Assembly (NCBI GenBank): GCA_016712525.1
Contig: JADJQX010000007.1
Location: forward strand, 930,001-994,000
DNA: 64,000 nt
Source of the DNA: Myxococcales bacterium
GTDB taxonomy: Bacteria; Myxococcota_A; Polyangia; Polyangiales; Polyangiaceae
Direction: 5' to 3'
The notes beneath the pieces were generated by a model. That model did no database searches, was not told the origin of the DNA, and was given only the letters and a program-made list of their open reading frames with translations. This document shows positions 8,653 to 16,514 of this stretch, one piece after another. The translations under genes were made by a program, and so were the position numbers. How positions within the stretch are numbered: position 1 is the stretch's first letter; each line of letters begins with the position of its first letter.

Positions 8653-10283
8653 TCGGGCGCCTCGTCGCCGCGTGGGCCGAAGAGCGAGAGCTGCGCGGAC
8701 GGAGGGGTACCGCGCTTTTTTTCCCGGGAGACGGCCTCCGGTGCCCGGGGCAGAGCCCGCCGGAGCTCGTCGATCGAGGTCGCCTCCGCCGGGGCCTTGT
8801 CGTCGCGGTAGCGCACGACCCTCGCGAGCCGGAGCGCCACGCCTCCGGGGTACCTCGCGCTCCTCTGCACGTCGGAGTACGCGACCTCCGCGACGAGGCC
8901 CGGGCGCACGTGGACGACGCCGAAATCCGGGCCGCCTTCGCGTGCCGTCTCGAGGTCCAAGAGACGCTCGGTCTGCTGGGCGAGCATCGCGTCGGTCATG
9001 CCCTTGAACGTCTTTCCGACCATCACGAAGCCGTGGCCGTCCTCGCCTCTCTCGCGCGCGCGCGCCCCGAGGTGGAGGTTCGACAGGTAGCCGCGACGCC
9101 TCCCGCTCCCCCACTCGGCCGCGAGCACGACGAGGTCGGCCGTCTCCGCTTTTTTCACCTTGAACCACGCCGCGTCCCTCGCGCCGGCCACGTACGGGGA
9201 GTCGAGGCGCTTGAGCACGATGCCCTCGTGTCCCTCGGCGAGGGCATCGTCGTAGACGCGGCGGGCCTCTTCGGGCGAGGCGACCGTGCGGCTCGCGACC
9301 CGGGCGCCTTGGCCGACCACCGAGACGAGAGCGCTCCGCCGAACGCGGAGGGGCCGATCGACGAGCACCTCGTCCCCGAGGGCCAGCACGTCGAAGACGA
9401 AGAGCCGGAGGCGCTGGTCGGGGCCGGGCACCCACCCCTCGCCGAGCGCGGACATGGTGTCTTGGAAGGCGAAGGGCCGGTCCGCCGCGTCGACGAGGGC
9501 GATCTCCGCGTCGAGCACGCAGTCCCGGTCGAGCCCCGAGAGGCACACGCGGACCGTGGACGCGAGCCGCTCGCCCAGATCGGCGAGCGCCCGAGAGAAG
9601 ACCCGGATTTGCCCATTTATGCAATGAATCTGGACTCTTATGCCGTCAATCTTGACGTCGGCGAGGGCCTCCCCGCCCACGTTCGTGAGGGCCTCTTCGG
9701 GGCTCTTCGCCGCCTCGGCGAGCATCGGACGAACGGGTCGGCCGGGGACGAGCGTGCGGAGCTCCGGGGGCACGCCCTCGCCCGACACGAGGGCCGCGGC
9801 GACGGCCCACACCGAGCCCGACATCATGACGCCGCGGCGGATGTCCCCTTCGCTCGCGCCGAACGCCCGCGCGAGCGCCGCGATCATGAGCCCCTCGAGG
9901 CCGCCTTGCCTCGGCCCGTCCGTCACGATCTCGGAGAGCACGCCGCGACCTTCGAGCGAGAGCCTCCCGAAGAGACTCGCGAGGGCGCTGTCGCGGTCCT
10001 TCGGGGTGCGCTCCGCGAGCCCCTCGAGCTCGCGCTCGACGTCCTGGATCGAGGGAGGAAGTGCGCCGATCTCCGCCGGGCCCGCTTCGACGCGCCCGAG
10101 GGTCGTGTATCCGATCCCCACCTTGCCGAAGCGCGTGCTCCCCGAGAGGAGCCCCACCGCGGCACCGATCTCGCCCGGCTCGAGCGTGCGCAAGAACGTG
10201 GAGAGGAGCTCCGCCTTTTCCGAACGAGCGCGCGTCGCGCGGAGCTGGAGCGAGGTCTTCGCGAGCGATTCGAAGGGCGTCAT
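8649..10283 (-). CDS. ATP-dependent DNA ligase with C-terminal sliding-clamp motif
   Basis: A 544-residue three-domain ATP-dependent ligase like the archaeal and actinobacterial enzymes. It has an N-terminal alpha-helical DNA-binding domain (about 1-180), an adenylation domain with the nucleophile in VKIDG (Lys 211) and later motifs (DAEIAL, EGIVLKRLDSPY, WFKVKK), and an OB fold (about 400-505; VGKTFKGMTDAML). Reaction: sealing of DNA nicks using ATP. A disordered Arg/Pro-rich tail ends with QLSLF at 531-535, an exact match to the bacterial beta-clamp binding pentapeptide. It is not the NHEJ-type LigD (no polymerase or phosphoesterase domain). The main replicative NAD ligase is not in the window. 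Confidence 0.9.
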   Translation of the reverse strand: MTPFESLAKTSLQLRATRARSEKAELLSTFLRTLEPGEIGAAVGLLSGSTRFGKVGIGYTTLGRVEAGPAEIGALPPSIQDVERELEGLAERTPKDRDSALASLFGRLSLEGRGVLSEIVTDGPRQGGLEGLMIAALARAFGASEGDIRRGVMMSGSVWAVAAALVSGEGVPPELRTLVPGRPVRPMLAEAAKSPEEALTNVGGEALADVKIDGIRVQIHCINGQIRVFSRALADLGERLASTVRVCLSGLDRDCVLDAEIALVDAADRPFAFQDTMSALGEGWVPGPDQRLRLFVFDVLALGDEVLVDRPLRVRRSALVSVVGQGARVASRTVASPEEARRVYDDALAEGHEGIVLKRLDSPYVAGARDAAWFKVKKAETADLVVLAAEWGSGRRRGYLSNLHLGARARERGEDGHGFVMVGKTFKGMTDAMLAQQTERLLDLETAREGGPDFGVVHVRPGLVAEVAYSDVQRSARYPGGVALRLARVVRYRDDKAPAEATSIDELRRALPRAPEAVSREKKRGTPPSAQLSLFGPRGDEAPE

Positions 10284-10314
10284 GCGCCAGGCGAGACTAC
10301 GCCGCCCACGCCCG

Positions 10315-10352
10315 AAAGACGAAACGCGCCGCCCGGAGGTCCGAGCGGCGCG
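10315..10352 (-). terminator. Terminator of the preT-preA transcript
   Basis: A perfect 8-bp stem (CGCGCCGC at 10325-10332, GCGGCGCG at 10345-10352) followed on the minus strand by TTTCGTCTTT. It lies 33 nt after the preA stop and 31 nt before the ligase start. Confidence 0.7.
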
Positions 10353-10384
10353 CTTGGCTCACGGAGGAGCGCGACGCGAGCGTG

Positions 10385-11740
10385 TCAGTCGTGGATGCCG
10401 CCCGGCTGCTTCGAGCGACCCTGGGCGATGCGGTCGTTCCAGGTCTCTTCGGCGCCATTTCCGTTCGGCACCTCGACCATCTCGATGCAATCGGGGACCG
10501 GGCACACGAGCTGGCAGAGGTTGCAACCGACGCACTCGGGCTCGTCGATCCACGGCACGCGGTCGCCCGCCTGAGCGCCCTTCACGTAGCTCTGGGGGCG
10601 AATGGCCTTGCCGTGCGCGTGGGCGTGCGGGGGGCGCTCGCGCTCGGCGTCCGTGCCGGGGAAGATGCACTGGTGCGCGCCGTCGTGGCACGCCGTCATG
10701 CAGAGCTGGCAGCCGATGCACTTCTGCGCGTCGATCTTGGCGACGAGCTTGTAGTTGAGATCGAGATCGCCCCACTCGCGGTACCCGGGCACCGCGCGGC
10801 CGCGGAGCTCGTTGACGCTCTTCATGCCGTGGGAGTCGAGGTAGTTCGAGAGCCCCTCGATGAGGTCCTCGACGATGCGGTAGCCGTAGTGCATCACGGC
10901 CGTGCACACCTGCACCGACGTGGAGCCGAGCGCGATGAACTCGGCCGCGTCGCGCCACGTCGAGATCCCGCCGATGCCCGAGATGGGCACGCGGATCCCG
11001 GGATCGCGCGCGAGGGCCGCCACCATGTGGAGCGCGATGGGCTTCACGGCCGGGCCGCAGTAGCCGCCGTTCGAAGAGCCCTTGCCGACGCGCGGGTAGG
11101 GGACCATGAGGTCGAGGTCGACGCCGATGATGCTCTTGATCGTGTTGATGAGCGAGAGCCCGTCGGCTCCTCCGGCGACGCCCGCGAGGCCTGGCTCGAG
11201 GATGTCCCCCGTGTTGGGCGTGAGCTTCACGAGGACGGGCGTCCTCGCGAACTCCTTGGTCCAGCTCGTGATCTCTTGGAGGAGCTTCGGCTCCTGGCCG
11301 ACCGACGAGCCCATGCCGCGCTCGCACATCCCGTGCGGGCACCCGAAGTTGAGCTCGAGGCCGTCGACGCCCGCGTCCTCGCACTTCTGGATGAGCACGC
11401 GCCAGTCTTCTTTCGTCTCGGTCATGAGCGACGCGATGACGACGTGTTTCGGGTAGCGCTTCTTGACCTCACGGATCTCCCGGAGGTTCACCTCGAGCGG
11501 GCGATCGGTGATGAGCTCGATGTTGTTGAGCCCCATCATCTTGCGCCCGTCGTAGTCGACGGCGGCGAAGCGGCTCGACACGTTCACGATCGGATCTCCG
11601 AGCGTCTTCCAGACCGCGCCGCCCCAGCCAGCGTCGAACGCGCGCATCACCTGCTCGCCCGTGTTGGCCGGCGGGGCCGACGCGAGCCAGAACGGATTGG
11701 GAGACTTTATCCCCGCGAAATCAATCGACAAATCGGCCAT
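10385..11740 (-). CDS. preA: NAD-dependent dihydropyrimidine dehydrogenase, catalytic subunit
   Basis: A 451-residue flavin- and iron-sulfur enzyme that reduces uracil or thymine to the dihydro form, the first step of reductive pyrimidine breakdown. The N-terminal TIM barrel binds FMN and has the active-site region FGCPHGMCERGMG (catalytic Cys). The C-terminal ferredoxin domain has two clusters, CIGCQLCMTAC and CVGCNLCQLVCP. Two 4Fe-4S clusters plus an FMN barrel is the expected subunit make-up. A His/Arg-rich insert (HAHAHGKAIRPQ) separates the two clusters. The start lies 2 nt after the preT stop, and a strong terminator follows. Confidence 0.92.
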   Translation of the reverse strand: MADLSIDFAGIKSPNPFWLASAPPANTGEQVMRAFDAGWGGAVWKTLGDPIVNVSSRFAAVDYDGRKMMGLNNIELITDRPLEVNLREIREVKKRYPKHVVIASLMTETKEDWRVLIQKCEDAGVDGLELNFGCPHGMCERGMGSSVGQEPKLLQEITSWTKEFARTPVLVKLTPNTGDILEPGLAGVAGGADGLSLINTIKSIIGVDLDLMVPYPRVGKGSSNGGYCGPAVKPIALHMVAALARDPGIRVPISGIGGISTWRDAAEFIALGSTSVQVCTAVMHYGYRIVEDLIEGLSNYLDSHGMKSVNELRGRAVPGYREWGDLDLNYKLVAKIDAQKCIGCQLCMTACHDGAHQCIFPGTDAERERPPHAHAHGKAIRPQSYVKGAQAGDRVPWIDEPECVGCNLCQLVCPVPDCIEMVEVPNGNGAEETWNDRIAQGRSKQPGGIHD

Positions 11741-11742
11741 CT

Positions 11743-13076
11743 TCAGGATCCCTTCGAAAGACGTGCGAGGACGTCGCGGGCCGCGTTTCGGCCGTCGGCG
11801 ACGGCGTTGACCACTTCTTTTCCGCCGTTGATGCAGTCGCCCCCGGCGTAGACCTTTTCGTTTCCCGTCCGGCACGTGGCCGCGTCGTTCACCACGACGC
11901 ACCCCTTCGCGTCGAGCGTGACACCCGGGAACTGCGTGGCGATGGCGCGCAGCTTCGACTGGCCGATGGCGAGCGCCACGAGGTCGCACGGGAGGTCGTG
12001 CTCGGTCCCCGGTACGGCCTTTCCACCTTCGGCGCGCGACACGCGCAGCGCGACGAGCTTGCCCGAGGCGTCACGGACGAACGAGTGCGGGACCACGTTC
12101 TCGACGAAACGTACGCCTTCGATGCGCGCGCCCTCGAGCTCATGGGCGTACCCGCTCATCTCCTTTTGGCTGCGGCGGTACACCATCGCGACGTCGTCGG
12201 CGCCGAGCCCCTTCGCCTCGCGGGCCACGTCGATGGCCGTGTTGCCGCCGCCCACGACGAGCACGCGCCCGAGGGACTTGGCGTGCTCGCGCGGGAGCGT
12301 GAGCTTCATCTCTTCGATCCACGCCGTCGCGCCGATCACGCCGGGGCCGTCCTCGCCGGGGACACCGAGCTTCGTGTCCTCGCCGAGCCCCACGCCGATG
12401 AACACCGCGTCGTAGTCTCGGATGAGGTCTTCGGCTTTGATATCTTTGCCGATTTCGACGCCCGTTTTGATCGTGACGCCGAACGACTCGACCCACGCGA
12501 CCTCGTGGAGGGCGTCGTCCGCTTGGAGCTTGTAGGGGGCGATGCCGGTCGTGTTGAGCCCGCCGGGCACGGCGCGTTTTTCGAAGACCGTGGCCTCGAA
12601 GCCCTCGAGCGCGAGGGTGCCCGCGAACGCGAGCGACGCGGGGCCGGCGCCGACACACGCGACCCTCTTCCCGTTCTTCGGCTTCGGCGTGAAGAGCTTG
12701 GGCGCGCCCGCCTCTTCGGCCTTCGTCGCCGTCTCGGTGGCGTAGCGCTGGAGACGCCCGATGTGGATCGGCTCGCGTTCCCATGCGTTGTACACGCAGT
12801 CGCCGGCGCAGAGCACCTCGACCGGGCAGACGCGCGCGCACGAGTGGCCGAGGAGATTTTGCTCGAAGATGGTGGCCGCGGCGCCGCGCACGTTCCCCGA
12901 CGCGATCTTCTTGATGAAGGTCGGGATGTCGATCTCGGTCGGGCATGCCTTGATGCACGGCGCATCGACGCAATAGAGGCAACGGTCCGCTTCGGCCTTG
13001 GCCTCGGCAGACGAATACAGGGGCTTTTGTCGTGGAGCGCCGTCTCGAGGCGATCCTTCTTCAGGAGGGACGTCAT
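11743..13076 (-). CDS. preT: Dihydropyrimidine dehydrogenase subunit PreT, with apparent frameshift near the N-terminus
   Basis: An FAD/NAD(P)-binding partner of PreA, related to the glutamate synthase small subunit. The main frame runs from 13026 to 11743 (427 residues): N-terminal Cys clusters RCLYCVDAPCIKACP and CARVCPVEVLCAGDC, an FAD site VGAGPASLAFAG, an NAD site VVGGGNTAIDVARE, and a final VYAGGDC. That frame has no start codon before the first Cys cluster. A good start (AAAGGA, then ATG at 13076) encodes 17 plausible residues, MTSLLKKDRLETALHDK, in the other frame. Reading one extra A in the run of four at 13025-13028 joins them as LHDK-KPLYSS. The product would be 444 residues. Either a sequence error, a real mutation or a slip. 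Starting at GTG 12891 would delete the first cluster. Confidence 0.8.
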
Positions 13077-13158
13077 CTACGATCCTTTCGAAGCTCGGGC
13101 CCGCACGGGAGGAGAGCCGCGCGCGACTGGGGCGAGGGGAGCGGTGACCGCTCGGCGA

Positions 13159-14472
13159 TCAGGGGACTTCGACGATGTGGGCGAGCGAGTCGCCCAAGAT
13201 GCGGAGCGCCTCGTCGATCTCGGCGCGTGTGACGTTGAGGGCGGGGGCGATGCGCGTGACGTTCCCGTAGAGGCCGCCGCGACCGATGAGCAGGTGACGC
13301 TTCTTCGTCTCCTCGAAGAGCTTCGTCACGAAGGCCGCGTTCGGCGTGCGATCCTTCGTGGTCTCGTCGTTCACGAATTCGAGGGCCTGCATGAGCCCGC
13401 GCCCGCGTACGTCGCCGATGACCTTCGGGAAGCGGGCCTTCAGCGCGAGTAGGCCCTCGTGGAGGACCTTGCCCATCGCCTCGGCGTGGGCGACGAGCCC
13501 TTCTTCGGCGATCGTGTCGACCACGGCGTTGGCCGCCGCCGTCGAGAGCGGGTTGCCGCCGTAGGTGGAGATGTTGCCGACGTGCCAGGAGTCGGCCACG
13601 GGGACGGTCGCGAGCGTCGCGCCGAGGGGGAGCCCGTTCGCGATGCCCTTCGCCATCGTCATGATGTCGGGCTCGACGTTCGAGTGCTGGATGCCCCACA
13701 TGTGCTTGCCCGTGCGCCCGAAGCCGGTCTGCACCTCGTCGGCGATGAAGAGGCCGCCGTACTTGCGCACGATGGCGACCGCCGTCTCGAAGTAGCCGTC
13801 CGGGGGGACGATGAACCCGCCGACGCCCTGGATCGGCTCGGCGAGGAAGCCCGCGATGTGGCCCGTGGTGGTGGTCTGGATGAGCTCTTCGATGTCCGTC
13901 GCGCAGCGGAGCCCGCAGTGCTCCGGCGTCGCGCCGTAGGGGCACCGGTAGCAGTACGGCGAGTGCGCGTGTTTGATCGCGGCGATCTGCGACGGGAGCT
14001 GCCGGTACTTGCCGTTGGCGGTGAGCGACTGGGCGAGCAGCGAGCGCCCGGAGTAGCCGTGCCGGAGCGCGATGAGCTCTTGATTTCCCGTGGCCATCTG
14101 CGCGAGCGCCACGGCGGTCTCGTCAGCCTCGGTGCCGCTCGCCGAGAAGAACGCCTTCGCGATCTTGCCGGGCGCGAGCTTCACGAGCTTCTCGGCGAGC
14201 TCCACGATCCCGACCGTCGGGTAGAGCGTGGAAACGTGCCCGAGCCTGTCGATCTGTGCCTTCACGGCCGCGTTCACGCGCGGGTGAGCCTGACCGAGGC
14301 TGACCGTCAGAATGCCGCCGAAGAAGTCGAGGTACTCGGTGCCGTCGAGGTCCTTCACACGAAGGCCCTTGCCCTCGTCGAGCACGACGGGCTCGTCGTA
14401 GTAGTTTCCCACGCTCGGGAAGAGGAACTCTTTGTGCTTCTGCCTGACCTCGGCCGATGTCTTCTTCGTCAC
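13159..14472 (-). CDS. Class III PLP aminotransferase, AGXT2-like (beta-alanine or similar amine donor)
   Basis: A 437-residue pyridoxal-phosphate enzyme. PLP contacts: SASGTEADE, Asp 245 in LFIADEVQTGFGRTG, and the Schiff-base Lys 275 in MAKGIANGLPLGA. A Cys-rich insert SPYCYRCPYG...CGLRC (about 171-190) is typical of the AGXT2-like branch. Family members use beta-alanine, 3-aminoisobutyrate or alanine with glyoxylate or pyruvate. Placement directly upstream of preT and preA (82 bp gap, same strand) argues for transamination of beta-alanine or 3-aminoisobutyrate, the end products of reductive pyrimidine degradation. Start GTG 14472 with GAGGGG upstream. Dihydropyrimidinase and beta-ureidopropionase are not in the window. 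Confidence 0.85.
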   Translation of the reverse strand: MTKKTSAEVRQKHKEFLFPSVGNYYDEPVVLDEGKGLRVKDLDGTEYLDFFGGILTVSLGQAHPRVNAAVKAQIDRLGHVSTLYPTVGIVELAEKLVKLAPGKIAKAFFSASGTEADETAVALAQMATGNQELIALRHGYSGRSLLAQSLTANGKYRQLPSQIAAIKHAHSPYCYRCPYGATPEHCGLRCATDIEELIQTTTTGHIAGFLAEPIQGVGGFIVPPDGYFETAVAIVRKYGGLFIADEVQTGFGRTGKHMWGIQHSNVEPDIMTMAKGIANGLPLGATLATVPVADSWHVGNISTYGGNPLSTAAANAVVDTIAEEGLVAHAEAMGKVLHEGLLALKARFPKVIGDVRGRGLMQALEFVNDETTKDRTPNAAFVTKLFEETKKRHLLIGRGGLYGNVTRIAPALNVTRAEIDEALRILGDSLAHIVEVP

Positions 14473-14566
14473 GTGCCCCTCGCGCCTCCGATTTTCTCGA
14501 AGTGACCACCGAATCACGCCGAACGGCGCCCCGTAAATTCTTTTTGAATGACGCAGTGCTATAAGG

Positions 14567-16474
14567 TCAACCTTCTTGACTAGTCGGGGTCGGGGAGGGG
14601 GCTCCCCGCCGGTCCGAGAAGTCACGGATCTCGTCGCGGAGCATCTCGAGATCGCGCCGAGGCCCCGGGCCGATCTCGATGTCTCCCCGCGGCGAGTGGA
14701 TCTCCAGGTACTCGCCCGCGATGGCGGTGCTGTCGATCTCGTCGAAGGCCCGTACGGCCCCCGCGAAGGTGACACCGTGACCGTCGACGACGGCGTCGAG
14801 CGGGAGGGTGGACGTGATGCCCCAAAGGACGGCGGCGATGACCGTGGTGACGAGCGCGAGAGGGGCGGCGTACGGCGAGGTCGCGGACGAGCCCGTGGCC
14901 TCCCACGCCGACGCGAGCGCGAGCAGCACCGCGGCGAGGACGGGCAACAGGAGGGCGAGGAGTGGAAAAACGAGGCCACGGCCGAAGGCGTGCACGCGCC
15001 GGATTTCTGCGGCGGCCCGCACCGTGGCGTCGGAGACCGGACCGTGGCGGAGGGACTTTCGCAGCACGGCGACGAACGCGATGGCGAGCGCGATCACCAC
15101 GAGGAGGCCCATTCCGAACATGGAGCTCGTGCTCATCGCCGCGTCGTAGAGGCCATGAAGCGCGGCCGACGCGAGGAGCCAAGGCACGACGCGGGCTCCC
15201 GGCCGGACGAGGCGCTCTCCGAGCGCGTGGCCCCAGAGGCCCGAGAGAAACACGTGCACGGGAAGGGCGGTGAACGCCCGCCCGACGACCAACGTCGCGG
15301 ATACGCGCCCGCTGGCGAAGTAGACGAGGTTCTCCGCCGCCGCGAAGCCGAGGGCCGCGATGGCCGCGTAGACGATCCCGTCGACGGGCTCGTCGAACTC
15401 CCTGCGTTTGGTCGCGTAGCGTGTCGCGAGGAGCTTCGCGCCCTCCTCCGGCAAGCCCACGAAAAGCGCGAACCCGATCGACGCGAGCGGGAGGGCCTTG
15501 GGGAGGCCACCGAACGTGAGAAGCTCCGGGGTCGTGTAGGGCGAGAGCCGAGAGAGGCCCCACTCGACGAGCCCGGCGGCGGGGGCCGCGAGTGCCCCCA
15601 TGACGAACGTCACTCCGACGAGCCCGAGCGGCTCCGGGTGGGCGCGATCGAACCGCCGAACGAACGCGGCGTACACGAGCGAGAGCACGACGGGCAGGAT
15701 CACGGCGAACCCCGCGAGCATCGGAGCCGGAGGAGCGACGCTCCGCGATGGCGCCCCGAGGTCGGGGAGCGCGGGGAGGGAGAGGAACGCCGCCGTGGCG
15801 CGGGCGCGCTCGTAGGCCACGAGGTCGTCGCCGAAGGTGAGGCCGAGCGTGCCCTCGGGGCGCCCCACGAACACGGCAAAACCTCTCGAAGCGAGCACCG
15901 CGGTCGTGCCGGACACTCGCCCCAAAGCCTCCGCTGCGGGCGTGCCTTCCCGCGCGTGGACCCGCAGCGCGGCGCCGTCGCGGACGATGTCCAGATCTCT
16001 CGCGTCGAGGACGGCGACGCGCGGGCCCACGACGACGCGCGACAGAGACCCGTTCCCGAGCCGCCGAACGAGCGCGACGTCCCCTTCGGCCTTCTCGGGG
16101 GGCGCGGTCTCGGGCCCCTCGCACGCAGGGGCACAGCGGAAGGCGAACGTGTGGAGCTCGAGGCCCGAGGGACGGCCGAGCTCTCGCTCCACGTCGGGGC
16201 CGAGGTCCGCCGTCGACCGCACGACGAGCCTCGTGCCTTCGCGCTTCACGTCGGCCGAGAGGTGCACCACGGCGAGGCGTTGACGCACCCTCATGACGAC
16301 GTCGGCGGGGGCGTTCGCCGGCAGCGTGTAGGTCGTGGTCACGTCGGAGAGGCCCGGGAGCGCGCAGCCCGCGGAAAGAACGGCGAGCAGCACGAGCGCG
16401 AGGGCCACGAGGGCGCGGGCCCACGATGTTCCGCGCGAGAATTCGTCCGAGATGTGGGGCGTTGTGGTCGACAC
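14567..16474 (-). CDS. PrsW-type intramembrane protease with SecD-like N-terminal ectodomain
   Basis: 635 residues from GTG 16474; the start is uncertain because no Shine-Dalgarno is visible. A hydrophobic leader ends SAGC (Cys 37). Residues about 50-240 are periplasmic and resemble the SecD P1 region: VMRVRQRLAVVHL...EGTRLVVRS early on, and GLTFGDDLVAYERARATAAF then LPALPDL at the end. Residues 250-470 are a multi-pass PrsW (CAAX-protease-like) domain with EEGAK (343-347), FAAAEN (Glu 381), His 407 and His 440, all catalytic-type residues. Two more helices (500-522, 536-552) and a cytosolic PH-like domain (about 556-620) follow. Known PrsW enzymes cleave anti-sigma factors; the substrate here is unknown. 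It is divergent from a Ser/Thr kinase. Confidence 0.8.
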   Translation of the reverse strand: MSTTTPHISDEFSRGTSWARALVALALVLLAVLSAGCALPGLSDVTTTYTLPANAPADVVMRVRQRLAVVHLSADVKREGTRLVVRSTADLGPDVERELGRPSGLELHTFAFRCAPACEGPETAPPEKAEGDVALVRRLGNGSLSRVVVGPRVAVLDARDLDIVRDGAALRVHAREGTPAAEALGRVSGTTAVLASRGFAVFVGRPEGTLGLTFGDDLVAYERARATAAFLSLPALPDLGAPSRSVAPPAPMLAGFAVILPVVLSLVYAAFVRRFDRAHPEPLGLVGVTFVMGALAAPAAGLVEWGLSRLSPYTTPELLTFGGLPKALPLASIGFALFVGLPEEGAKLLATRYATKRREFDEPVDGIVYAAIAALGFAAAENLVYFASGRVSATLVVGRAFTALPVHVFLSGLWGHALGERLVRPGARVVPWLLASAALHGLYDAAMSTSSMFGMGLLVVIALAIAFVAVLRKSLRHGPVSDATVRAAAEIRRVHAFGRGLVFPLLALLLPVLAAVLLALASAWEATGSSATSPYAAPLALVTTVIAAVLWGITSTLPLDAVVDGHGVTFAGAVRAFDEIDSTAIAGEYLEIHSPRGDIEIGPGPRRDLEMLRDEIRDFSDRRGAPSPTPTSQEG

Positions 16475-16514
16475 GGGGAGGGGAGACGGGTGAGAATACG
16501 GGAGGTCATTTCGA

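Noticed and set aside
12860..12891. GTG 12891 as the true start of PreT
   Set aside because: It would delete the conserved first Cys cluster (CLYCVDAPCIKACP) that lies in the same frame upstream; a frameshifted N-terminus explains the data better.
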